Shown: piece after piece, positions 1 to 6,174 of the stretch
Position numbering within the stretch: the first letter of the stretch is position 1
Layout: the number at the start of each line of letters is the position of its first letter
Assembly: GCA_902806305.1 (NCBI GenBank)
Contig: CADCWC010000196.1
Coordinates: 1-7,298 of the forward strand
Direction of reading: 5' to 3'
Source of the DNA: an uncultured Thermoleophilia bacterium
GTDB taxonomy: Bacteria > Actinomycetota > Thermoleophilia > Gaiellales > F1-60-MAGs149
DNA: 7,298 bases
Notes under the pieces: generated by a model
Databases searched by the model: none
Seen by the model: the letters and a program-made list of their open reading frames with translations, nothing else
What the model was told of the DNA's origin: nothing
Made by a program: the position numbers and the translations under genes

Positions 1-64
1 CTCCTGGGACGTCGCCGCCGAGCGCACCGAGGCGCTCTACGCGTCGGTGGCCGGTCGCGGGTAG
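1..64 (+). CDS. C-terminal tail of a truncated gene, possibly a family-4 glycosyltransferase
   Basis: Only the last 20 codons are present. They are read from base 2 and end at the TAG at 62-64; the start lies outside the window. The visible peptide, SWDVAAERTEALYASVAGRG, has the pattern Ser-Trp-Asp-x-x-Ala-x-Arg-x-x-x-Leu-Tyr. That pattern often closes GT4-type glycosyltransferases, where the last helix packs back on the N-terminal Rossmann domain. The family assignment is inference from this short stretch alone. Its stop is 4 bp from the stop of the convergent MMPL gene, so the two transcripts must terminate inside each other or at an overlapping site. If it is a glycosyltransferase, it fits the polysaccharide genes at the other end of the window. 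Confidence 0.45.
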   Translation, partial: SWDVAAERTEALYASVAGRG

Positions 65-68
65 GTGA

Positions 69-2186
69 TCAGGCGACCGGTCCGGCCGCGGACGCCGCGA
101 CGGCCGCGTGCGGAGCGTCGGCGGCGCCGTCCGCCCGGGCCAGGCGCGACGGCCACCAGATCCGCCGGTCGAGGTCGAAGACCAGGGCCGGCACGAGCAG
201 CGACCGGACGATCAGCGTGTCGAGCAGCACGCCGAAGGCGATCGCGAAGCCGATCTCGGTCAGGGCCACGAGCGGCAGCACACCGAGGACGGCGAACGTG
301 CCCGCGAGCACGATGCCTGCCGACGTGATGACCGAGCCGGTGGCGCCGAGACCGCGCAGCATCCCCTCGCGGGTCCCGTGCCGGAGCGTCTCCTCGCGCA
401 CGCGCGCCATCAGGAAGATGTTGTAGTCCACGCCGAAGGCGACCAGGAAGATGAACGCGAACAGCGGGAAGCCCGGCTCGACGCCCGGGAACCCGAAGGC
501 GGTGTCGAAGAGGAACGCGCAGACGCCGAGCGTCGCGGCGTAGGAGAGGATCACCGACCCGATCAGGAGCAGCGGGGCGACGAGCGACCGCAGCAGCACC
601 ACGAGGATCAGGAAGATGACGGTCAGGACGATCGGCGGCAGGAGCACCGAGTCGCGGGCGGAGGCCACGCGCAGGTCACGCTCCTCGGCCGTCGGTCCGC
701 CGACCAGCGCCGCACCCTCGCCGGCCGTCGCCGCGATGGCGTCGCGCAGATCGGGGATCAGGTCGTACGCGGCGCCGCTGTAGGGCTCCGGCTCGAGCGT
801 CACGGGGAACCGCGCCAGGCCGTCACCCGCCTCGACCTCTCCGAGCGCCGCGACGCCCGCGCTGCCCTCGACGGCCGACCGCACCTGATCGGTCCGCGTC
901 GGGTCGAGCACGATCACGTTGGTCGGCGCGTTCGTCCCGGCCGGGAAGGAGCGACCGATCAGCTCCTGGGCCGCGACCGCCTCGACGTCGGCGCGGAAGC
1001 CGTTCGCGGACGTCAGCCCGAAGTTCAGGAAGGCCAAGCCCCCGACCATGAGCAGCAGGGCGGCCGTCGTGCCGGCCCAGACCGGCCGCGGCGCCCGGGC
1101 GATCCGCTCGCCGACGCGGCGGAAGACCCCGCGCGTCGCGAGGTCCGTCCGGCCGCCGTCGGCCCGCGGGACGAACGGCCAGAACACCCAGCGACCGACG
1201 ATCAGGAGCAGGGCGGGGAGGATCGTCAGCATGGCGACGGCCGCCACGGCGACGCCCATCGCGCCCACGACGCCGAGCCCGGCCGTGCCGTTGACCTCGG
1301 CGAGGGCCAGGCAGAGGAGCCCGGCGACGACCGTGCCGGCCGAGGCGACGATCGCCGGTCCGGCCTGTCGCAGGGCGACCCGCATCGCGTCGTGACGGTT
1401 CTCGTGGCGGTGGAGCTCCTCCCGGTAGCGGGCGACGAGGAGGAGCGCATAGTCCGTCCCCGCCCCGAAGACGAGGACGAGCAGGATGCCGCCGGTCTGG
1501 CCGTTGACGGTCACGCCCGCCTGGGTGAGGCCGTAGCCGATCGCCCGCACCGTCAACTCGGCGAACGCCACGCAGATCAGCGGGATGAGCCAGAAGACGG
1601 GGCTGCGGTAGATCAGGAGCAGCAGCACGAAGACGAGCACCGAGGTCGACAGGAGCAGCGTGCCGTTGATGTCGCCGAAGACCGAGATGGCGTCGGCGGA
1701 GAAGCCGGCCGGGCCGCCCAGCTTCACGTCGAGCCCCTCCGGCGTGCCCGCCAGGGTGGCCCGGAGCTGGTCGACGGCGTCGATCAGCGCCTCGGAGTCG
1801 CCACCGACCTCCATCGGCACGGTCACGAGCGCCGCCCTGCCGTCGGGCGAGAGCTGCGGCGGGGTCGGCGCCTCGGCGACCGGTGGCAGCTCCGCCCGGA
1901 GCTGTTCGACCTCGGCTGCGACCGCACGCCGGTCCGCCTCGGTGAGGCCTGCCTCGCGGCGGAAGACGATCACGGCCGGCACCTGCTCGCCCGAGGGGAA
2001 GCGGTCGGCGAGCTCGAGGGCCTCGAGCGACTCGGTGCCTCCGGGCAGGAACGACGACGACTCGTTCGACTGGGCCCCCTCGAACTTGGCTCCGAACGAC
2101 GCGCCGCCCGCGATGACGACGAGCCACATCAGGGCCACGATCCACTTCCTGGAGCGTGAGGCGGGGAACGTCAGCAAGTTCGACAC
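69..2186 (-). CDS. MMPL-family (RND superfamily) transporter
   Basis: Predicted proton-driven inner-membrane exporter of 705 aa, of the MmpL/YdfJ type that moves lipids, lipophilic compounds or drugs. The layout is the duplicated RND plan. TM1 lies at about residues 15-33, an extracytoplasmic loop at 34-175, and a bundle of five helices at 177-330. TM7 is at about 371-389, a second loop at 390-512, and five more helices at 514-668. Each half carries the expected Asp-Tyr proton-relay pair in its fourth helix, in GAGTDYALL (D245-Y246) and GVDYNIFL (D587-Y588), matching the pairs known in mycobacterial MmpL3. The last 25 residues or so are Ala-rich and probably disordered. The GTG start at 2186 is chosen because GGAGGT sits 5 nt upstream and the protein then begins VSNLLT, as relatives do. 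An in-frame ATG 27 codons upstream lacks a Shine-Dalgarno sequence. The gene is divergent from a marR-type gene, its probable regulator. The substrate cannot be read from sequence. Confidence 0.95.
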   Translation of the reverse strand: MSNLLTFPASRSRKWIVALMWLVVIAGGASFGAKFEGAQSNESSSFLPGGTESLEALELADRFPSGEQVPAVIVFRREAGLTEADRRAVAAEVEQLRAELPPVAEAPTPPQLSPDGRAALVTVPMEVGGDSEALIDAVDQLRATLAGTPEGLDVKLGGPAGFSADAISVFGDINGTLLLSTSVLVFVLLLLIYRSPVFWLIPLICVAFAELTVRAIGYGLTQAGVTVNGQTGGILLVLVFGAGTDYALLLVARYREELHRHENRHDAMRVALRQAGPAIVASAGTVVAGLLCLALAEVNGTAGLGVVGAMGVAVAAVAMLTILPALLLIVGRWVFWPFVPRADGGRTDLATRGVFRRVGERIARAPRPVWAGTTAALLLMVGGLAFLNFGLTSANGFRADVEAVAAQELIGRSFPAGTNAPTNVIVLDPTRTDQVRSAVEGSAGVAALGEVEAGDGLARFPVTLEPEPYSGAAYDLIPDLRDAIAATAGEGAALVGGPTAEERDLRVASARDSVLLPPIVLTVIFLILVVLLRSLVAPLLLIGSVILSYAATLGVCAFLFDTAFGFPGVEPGFPLFAFIFLVAFGVDYNIFLMARVREETLRHGTREGMLRGLGATGSVITSAGIVLAGTFAVLGVLPLVALTEIGFAIAFGVLLDTLIVRSLLVPALVFDLDRRIWWPSRLARADGAADAPHAAVAASAAGPVA

Positions 2187-2191
2187 GGTGG

Positions 2192-2197
2192 ACCTCC
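2192..2197 (-). promoter_or_regulatory. Ribosome binding site fixing the MMPL start
   Basis: GGAGGT on the minus strand, 5 nt before the GTG at 2184-2186. It is close to a perfect anti-Shine-Dalgarno match. The upstream in-frame ATG at 2265-2267 is preceded by a pyrimidine-rich TCTTCCT and has nothing comparable. Confidence 0.8.
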
Positions 2198-2238
2198 GGG
2201 ACGGGACGGCGACGGGCCCTTCGCGCCGGGCGACATCG

Positions 2239-2267
2239 TAGACTGAACTCGGCGAGCAATTTACCAT
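2239..2267 (+). promoter_or_regulatory. Candidate promoter of the marR-type gene
   Basis: TAGACT (2239-2244) and TACCAT (2262-2267) are separated by 17 bp. Each matches 4 of 6 positions of the sigma-70-type consensus. They lie in the only clearly AT-rich stretch of the window, just before the marR-type start. The spacer contains a small inverted repeat, CTCG-G-CGAG (2248-2256), which could be part of an operator. On the minus strand TACGAT (2240-2235) could serve as a -10 for the MMPL gene, so the two promoters may overlap. All of this is inferred from pattern only. Confidence 0.4.
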
Positions 2268-2277
2268 AGGAAGATTC

Positions 2278-2289
2278 TGACGTGAGTCA
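2278..2289. promoter_or_regulatory. Inverted repeat over the marR-type start codon, possible autoregulatory operator
   Basis: TGAC-GTGA-GTCA is a perfect 4+4 inverted repeat with a 4-bp centre, and the GTG start codon lies in that centre. MarR-family dimers usually bind such short palindromes in or next to the divergent promoter region, often covering the start of their own gene. A 4-bp arm can arise by chance, so this is a suggestion and not an assignment. Confidence 0.25.
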
Positions 2290-2728
2290 AGAGGATGAGC
2301 ATGCGCGCCTGCGAGCCGCGGTTGGCGCCCGCGCGCGGGCGGTGTACCGCCAGGCGACGACGCTCGCCGCCGCGTTCGCCTCCGACACGGGTCTCGGCGC
2401 GACCGTCGCCGGGGCGCTGCGGGTGCTCGACGCGGCGGCGGAGGGTCCGCTGACGGCCTCGCAGCTCGGCACGGAGCTCCGACTCACCTCGGGGGCGGTG
2501 ACGAAGCTCCTGGACCGCCTGGAGGCCGCCGGGCTCGTCGAGCGCAGGCGGGGCACGGTCGACCGCCGGCACGTGTTCGTCGCCCTGACCGACAAGGCGC
2601 GGCGGATCGGCGCCACCCGGCTGGCACCGATCGGCGCGCGCATCGAGGGCGCGACGGCGGAGTTGACGACGGAGGAACTCGCCGTCGTGGAGCGCTTCCT
2701 GGCCGCCCTCGCCGACGACGCAGGCTGA
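2282..2728 (+). CDS. MarR-family transcriptional regulator
   Basis: A 148-aa winged helix-turn-helix protein of normal MarR length. The N-terminal helices (about 5-50) and the C-terminal helix (about 125-145) should form the dimer interface. The DNA-binding core is at about 57-103. It has the helix-turn-helix 'LTASQLGTELRLTSGAVTKL' followed by 'DRLEAAGLVERRR' and a wing with the family's Asp-Arg-Arg (D94-R96). The GTG start at 2282 is preceded by AGGAAG at 2268-2273 with 8 nt spacing. The gene is divergent from the MMPL exporter across about 95 bp, the classic arrangement in which a MarR protein represses itself and the exporter until a small ligand releases it. The ligand is unknown, and no Cys residue is present, so a thiol redox switch of the OhrR type is unlikely. 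Confidence 0.93.
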   Translation: MSQEDEHARLRAAVGARARAVYRQATTLAAAFASDTGLGATVAGALRVLDAAAEGPLTASQLGTELRLTSGAVTKLLDRLEAAGLVERRRGTVDRRHVFVALTDKARRIGATRLAPIGARIEGATAELTTEELAVVERFLAALADDAG

Positions 2729-2734
2729 CCGGAG

Positions 2735-2761
2735 CCGCGGGCGCGGGACCGTGGCGCGCGG
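2735..2761 (+). terminator. Weak GC-rich hairpin after the marR-type gene
   Basis: CCGCG (2735-2739) can pair with CGCGG (2757-2761). A further CGC/GCG pairing lies inside a 2-nt bulge, around a 9-nt loop. There is no T tract. It starts 7 bp after the stop, where a terminator is expected, but short GC stems are common by chance at this base composition. Confidence 0.25.
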
Positions 2762-2775
2762 AGGGGTGGCACCGG

Positions 2776-2804
2776 TTGACGCGGCCCCGCCCGAGGAGTA
2801 CACC
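2776..2804 (+). promoter_or_regulatory. Candidate promoter of the PhoX-like gene
   Basis: TTGACG (2776-2781, 5 of 6 to the -35 consensus), a 17-bp spacer, then TACACC (2799-2804, a weak -10). It ends about 80 bp before the chosen start codon, so a leader of roughly 70 nt would result. I see no pair of GTTCACC-like direct repeats (PHO box) in this 156-bp gap, so phosphate control by PhoP is not supported by sequence. Confidence 0.4.
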
Positions 2805-2871
2805 TACCAGCCCCGGCGGGCTTGGGCCGGCAGTCGCGTCGCACGCACGAGCACCGTGCAGCGAGATCCGA

Positions 2872-2878
2872 AAGGGAG
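2872..2878 (+). promoter_or_regulatory. Ribosome binding site fixing the PhoX-like start
   Basis: AAGGGAG, 6 nt before the ATG at 2885. It supports this ATG over an in-frame TTG at 2822, which would add 21 residues in front of the Tat signal, and over the ATG at 2894, which would be 15 nt away. Confidence 0.75.
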
Positions 2879-2884
2879 TGGCAG

Positions 2885-4414
2885 ATGACGGCCATGGATC
2901 GGCGTACGTTCCTCGGCGTCGGCGCGACCGCGGCGGCCGGCAGCACGATGCTCAGCGCCGTCGCGCTCGAGCGCCTGACGGCCAGGTCCGCGCTCGCGGC
3001 GTCCGGCTCCGGTCGCGGCCTGAAGGCCCGCGCCGCGACGTCGGAGGCGGGGTACGGCCCCGTCGCGCCGGTCAAGGATCAGCGCGGCGTCGAGGTTCTG
3101 GCGCTCCCGGCCGGCTTCAGCTACGTCACGTTCGGCCACATCGGCGGCCGCATGAGCGACGGTCGGCCCACGCCGCTCGCCCTCGACGGGATGGCCGCGT
3201 TCGCCGGCCCGGACGGCACGGTGCGGCTGATCCGCAATCACGAGGACCGCAACCCGCCGGGCGAGGGCAGCCTGCGCGCGCCGTTCCGGCACAAGTACGA
3301 CCGGCAGGCGGGCGGCGGCACGACGACGCTCGACTTCAACCCGCGCACCCGCCGGCTGGTGCGCAGCTTCGTGAGTCTGGCCGGCTCGGTCGTCAACTGC
3401 GCCGGCGGCATCGCGTACGGTCGTCGCGGCTGGATCACCTGCGAGGAGACGGTCGCCGGGCCGAACCACACGAGGGAGGATCTGCGGTTCCCGCGCCGTC
3501 ACGGCTACTGCTACTTCGTGCCGGTCGACCGCGGGCCGGCCGATCTGCGGCGGACGGCGCCGCTCCGCGCGATGGGGCGGTTCGCACACGAGGCCGTCGC
3601 CGTCGACCAGCGAACCGGCATCGTCTACCAGACCGAGGACCCCGGGTCGGGCCTGGGTGCAGGGTTCTACCGGTTCCTCCCCAAGAACCCGGAGAAGCTC
3701 GAGGCCGGTGGTCGGCTGCAGATCCTCGGCGTCCGCGGCGCCCCGCAACGGGACATGCGCAAAGGTCAGACGCCGGGCGACGCGCTCGCCGTGGAGTGGT
3801 TCGACATCGACGAGCCGGACCCCGAGTACACCGCCGACAACGACCCGCGCGGTGTCTTCAACCAGGGGCACGGCAAGGGCGGGGCGCTGTTCAACCGGCT
3901 CGAGGGCTGCTGGTACGACGAGGGCTCGATCTTCTTCGTCTCCACGAGCGGCGGCGACGCCGAGAACGGCGACGTCAACTCGGACGGCTACCGCGAGGGG
4001 TTCGGGCAGGTCTGGGAGTACCGCCCGCACCCGCGGCACGGCGGCCGGCTCACCCTCTGGTTCGAGTCCCCGGACGGCGGCGTGCTCGACTCCCCGGACA
4101 ACCTGACGGTGACGCCGCGCGGCGGCCTGCTGCTCTGCGAGGACGACGCCAGCACCCGCTACGTCGACACGCATCCGCTGCGGCCCGGCCTGGGTCATGT
4201 CAACCGGCTCATCGGCCTGTCCGTGGCCGGCGACCCGTTCGAGTTCGCCGTCAACATCTTCAGCGAGTCGGAGCTCGCGGGCGCCTGCTTCAGCCCGAAC
4301 GGCCGGTGGCTCTTCTTCAACGTCTTCGGGGCGTCCGAGGGGACGCCCTCGGAGAACCTCGGCGGCGGCATGACGTGCGCCGTCACGGGTCCCTGGGCGC
4401 AGGGACCGCTCTGA
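2885..4414 (+). CDS. Tat-exported PhoX-like protein (DUF839 family), putative phosphatase
   Basis: A 509-aa secreted protein of the DUF839/PhoX family, metal-dependent beta-propeller enzymes whose characterised members are alkaline phosphatases using calcium and iron. The N-terminus has a twin-arginine signal, DRRTFLG (residues 5-11), a weakly hydrophobic stretch, and a likely cleavage site after ALA-38. Tat export fits a protein folded with metal in the cytoplasm. Family hallmarks appear in order: RNHE (N118-E120), NCAGG (C172), TCEE (E187-E188), GRFAHEA (H235-E236), TED (250-252), EGCWYDEG (E340), SPDN (D405), CEDD (418-421) and FSPNGRWLFF near the C-terminus. The NCAGG cysteine corresponds, as I recall, to an iron ligand in Pseudomonas PhoX. 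It is somewhat shorter than classic PhoX proteins, which exceed 600 aa. It stands alone between the regulator and a convergent operon. The fold is secure, but phosphatase activity and substrate are inferred. Confidence 0.92.
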   Translation: MTAMDRRTFLGVGATAAAGSTMLSAVALERLTARSALAASGSGRGLKARAATSEAGYGPVAPVKDQRGVEVLALPAGFSYVTFGHIGGRMSDGRPTPLALDGMAAFAGPDGTVRLIRNHEDRNPPGEGSLRAPFRHKYDRQAGGGTTTLDFNPRTRRLVRSFVSLAGSVVNCAGGIAYGRRGWITCEETVAGPNHTREDLRFPRRHGYCYFVPVDRGPADLRRTAPLRAMGRFAHEAVAVDQRTGIVYQTEDPGSGLGAGFYRFLPKNPEKLEAGGRLQILGVRGAPQRDMRKGQTPGDALAVEWFDIDEPDPEYTADNDPRGVFNQGHGKGGALFNRLEGCWYDEGSIFFVSTSGGDAENGDVNSDGYREGFGQVWEYRPHPRHGGRLTLWFESPDGGVLDSPDNLTVTPRGGLLLCEDDASTRYVDTHPLRPGLGHVNRLIGLSVAGDPFEFAVNIFSESELAGACFSPNGRWLFFNVFGASEGTPSENLGGGMTCAVTGPWAQGPL

Positions 4415-4425
4415 CCTGACGGGCG

Positions 4426-4451
4426 GGGGGCGTCGGTCCGCCGGCGCCCCC
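4426..4451. terminator. GC-only hairpin between convergent genes (first of two)
   Basis: GGGGGCG (4426-4432) pairs perfectly with CGCCCCC (4445-4451) around a 12-nt loop. It begins 12 bp after the stop of the PhoX-like gene. No T tract follows on either strand, as is common for high-GC actinobacterial terminators. Its position between convergent stops suggests it works in both directions. Confidence 0.45.
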
Positions 4452-4478
4452 GGCCGGTCCCGGCGTCGGTCGCCGGCC
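4452..4478. terminator. Second GC-rich hairpin between convergent genes
   Basis: GGCCGG (4452-4457) pairs with CCGGCC (4473-4478), and the loop holds a smaller CCG/CGG stem (4460-4462 with 4467-4469). It directly abuts the first hairpin and ends 2 bp before the stop codon of the ATP-grasp gene, so it is well placed to end the minus-strand operon. No T tract is present. Confidence 0.35.
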
Positions 4479-4480
4479 TC

Positions 4481-5521
4481 TCAGTCGCCCGGCGCGGCGG
4501 TCGAGTCGGGCTCGCGCCGCCCGAGCAGCAGGTCGTCGAGGCGCGCGGCGAGGCCGTCGGGACCTTGCTCCAGCGTGATCTGGTGGAAGAAGCGCGCCAT
4601 CGAGACGCCCGCCCGGAAACGTCCGAGGTGCGGCTCGACCGTCTCGCCCGCGGCGAGCGCCAGCATGAGGCCGGGGTAGTCGCCGCCCGCGGCCAGCGGC
4701 AGCGGGAACAGGCCGCCGAAGCGGGGGTTGACGTCGGTCACCTCGTGGCGTCCGGGCGCCACCCGGAAGCACTGCACCGTGCCCGGCCCGCGCAGCGGCA
4801 GCGCCTCGGCGACCGAGCGGGCCACCTCGACGAGCTCCGCGTCCTCGATCGTCGTGCCCTTGATCTGCTCCCCGCCCTTCTTGCCCTGCATCAGCCGCGG
4901 GATGGCGTTCAGGCAACGGCCGTCGAGGTCGCAGAGCAGGTCGATCGAGAACTCCTGGCCCGGGCAGAGCTCCTGCACCATCGAGGCCACCGGGGAGTAG
5001 GCCAGGAAGAAGTCGACCTCCGCACGCGTCTCGCAGCGGTAGATGTGCTCCGAGCCGCGGCCCTGCCGCATCTTGACCAGGACGGGGTAGCGCAGGTCGT
5101 CGGGCAGGCCGGCGTCGGGGTCGACCGTCCGCGGGCTCGGGATGCCGCGGGAGACGAGGAACTCGTGCATGCGGTACTTGTCGACGCAGATCCGGGTCGC
5201 CTCGGCGTCCGAGATGAAGACCGTGGCGCCCGCCGCCTCCAGCCGCTCCCGCCCGTCGGCGAGCTCCTCGAGGTCCCACTCCGAGCACGGCACGACGACG
5301 GCGATCTCGTGCCGCTCCACGAGCCGCACCAGGTGGTTGATGTAGTCGGGGTCGGTCGCGCGCGGGGCCCGCTCCCAGCGGTCGCAGAAGTGCACGGCGG
5401 GCGCGAGCGGGTCCGTGTCGGTCCCGACGACCACGCCGCCCTCGCCGCGGGCGGCGAGCGCGTCGCGGAACGCCGTCACGTTGTCGACGCGGAGGCCGAC
5501 GCAGGTCAGGAGCACGTTCAC
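4481..5521 (-). CDS. ATP-grasp ligase with PylC-like N-terminal domain, in a polysaccharide operon
   Basis: A 346-aa enzyme expected to activate a carboxylate as an acyl-phosphate and join it to an amine. Residues 1-105 form a PylC-like Rossmann-type preATP-grasp domain, with VLLTCVG at 3-9 and then GTDTDPLAPAVHFCDRW. The ATP-grasp core follows: DKY (K115), PVLVKMRQGRGS with the nucleotide-binding K150, the hinge QE (183-184), GQEFSID (189-194), and the metal-binding EVTDVNPRFGG (D263, N265, R267). These key residues all look intact. The GTG start overlaps the stop of the sugar transferase gene in a GTGA, with GGGGAG 6 nt upstream inside that gene, so translation is probably coupled. It is the last gene of the operon. 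Homologues are often labelled carbamoyl-phosphate synthase-like, but the size and context argue against that role. Nine cysteines are unusual for such GC-rich coding. The substrates are unknown; amidation or aminoacylation of a sugar or precursor is inference. Confidence 0.92.
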   Translation of the reverse strand: MNVLLTCVGLRVDNVTAFRDALAARGEGGVVVGTDTDPLAPAVHFCDRWERAPRATDPDYINHLVRLVERHEIAVVVPCSEWDLEELADGRERLEAAGATVFISDAEATRICVDKYRMHEFLVSRGIPSPRTVDPDAGLPDDLRYPVLVKMRQGRGSEHIYRCETRAEVDFFLAYSPVASMVQELCPGQEFSIDLLCDLDGRCLNAIPRLMQGKKGGEQIKGTTIEDAELVEVARSVAEALPLRGPGTVQCFRVAPGRHEVTDVNPRFGGLFPLPLAAGGDYPGLMLALAAGETVEPHLGRFRAGVSMARFFHQITLEQGPDGLAARLDDLLLGRREPDSTAAPGD

Positions 5522-6174
5522 GACCCGCTCCCCGCGTGGCCGTCGGCCGCCTTCGCCGCCTCCGCCTCCGGCGTCGTCCAGCCGCCGACGCCCTCCTTGT
5601 AGGTCGTGTCGGGCCGGAGCAGGACCCCGACCGTGCGGACCAGGATCTGCAGGTCGAGCAGGAGCGAGCGGTGCTCGACGTACCAGACGTCGAGCTCGAT
5701 CCGCTCGCTCCAGGGCAGGCGCGCCCGGCCGTGCAGCTGCGCCCAGCCGGTCAGGCCGGGCCGGACCTCGAGGCGCCGGCGCTGCCGCGGGGTGTACGTG
5801 TCGACCTGGTACTGCAGGGTGGGTCGTGGCCCCACGAGGCTCATGTCGCCGCGCAGCACGTTGACGAGCTGGGGCAGCTCGTCGAGCGAGGTGCGCCGGA
5901 GGACCTCGCCGGTGCGCGTGATGCGGCTGTCACCACGGTCGACGGCGTAGCCCGCGCCGACGGTGTGGGCGTCCACGATCATCGTCCGCAGCTTGAGCAG
6001 GGTGAACGGCCGCCCGTCGCGCCCGACCCGCTCCTGGCGGAAGAGCGCCGGACCGCCGTCCTCCCGGCGGATGGCGAGCGCGGCGACGCCGAGGGCCGGA
6101 GCCGTCAGGAGCAGCCCCGCCGTCGCCCCCGCCACGTCGAGCAGGCGCTTCAGCCGCTCCTCGAGCGGGCTCAC
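5518..6174 (-). CDS. Polyprenyl-phosphate sugar-1-phosphate transferase (PglC/WcaJ-type bacterial sugar transferase)
   Basis: A 218-aa monotopic phosphoglycosyl transferase (Pfam bacterial sugar transferase). It transfers a sugar-1-phosphate from a nucleotide sugar to a polyprenyl phosphate on the cytoplasmic face, the first committed step of a surface glycan. The N-terminal KRLLD leads into a re-entrant hydrophobic helix (about 13-35) with an Ala-Pro break where PglC has Ser-Pro. Then come GGPALFRQERVGRDGRPF, KLRTM (61-65) and LRRTSLDELPQL with the catalytic Asp98-Glu99. GDMSLVGPRP (109-118), PGLTGWAQLHGR (139-150) and the ELDVWYVEH stretch follow. It is the short form, without the N-terminal membrane domain of WcaJ or WbaP. 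The GTG start at 6174 forms a GTGA overlap with the upstream glycosyltransferase stop and has GAGGGG 5 nt before it. The reading frame stays open far upstream, but there it is only a shadow of the glycosyltransferase. The sugar is not predictable. Confidence 0.95.
   Translation of the reverse strand: MSPLEERLKRLLDVAGATAGLLLTAPALGVAALAIRREDGGPALFRQERVGRDGRPFTLLKLRTMIVDAHTVGAGYAVDRGDSRITRTGEVLRRTSLDELPQLVNVLRGDMSLVGPRPTLQYQVDTYTPRQRRRLEVRPGLTGWAQLHGRARLPWSERIELDVWYVEHRSLLLDLQILVRTVGVLLRPDTTYKEGVGGWTTPEAEAAKAADGHAGSGS

Noticed and set aside
108..2159. Long open frame on the plus strand opposite the MMPL gene
   Set aside because: Its translation is rich in Arg, Asp, Glu and Gly with no domain pattern. 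It is the expected antisense shadow of GC-rich coding DNA, while the minus strand gives a full MMPL transporter.
2776..4419. Overlapping open frames on both strands across the PhoX-like gene
   Set aside because: They are low-complexity Arg/Pro/Gly translations without motifs. The DUF839 frame has a signal peptide, ribosome binding site and conserved motifs.
5514..5520. GTTCA-like bases resembling half of an actinobacterial PHO box
   Set aside because: It is a single copy inside the overlap of two coding regions, with no second repeat at 11-bp spacing. It is explained by the GTGA stop/start overlap.
4565..5602. Plus-strand open frame opposite the ATP-grasp gene
   Set aside because: No recognisable domain and a composition typical of antisense frames. 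The minus strand carries a complete ATP-grasp enzyme.
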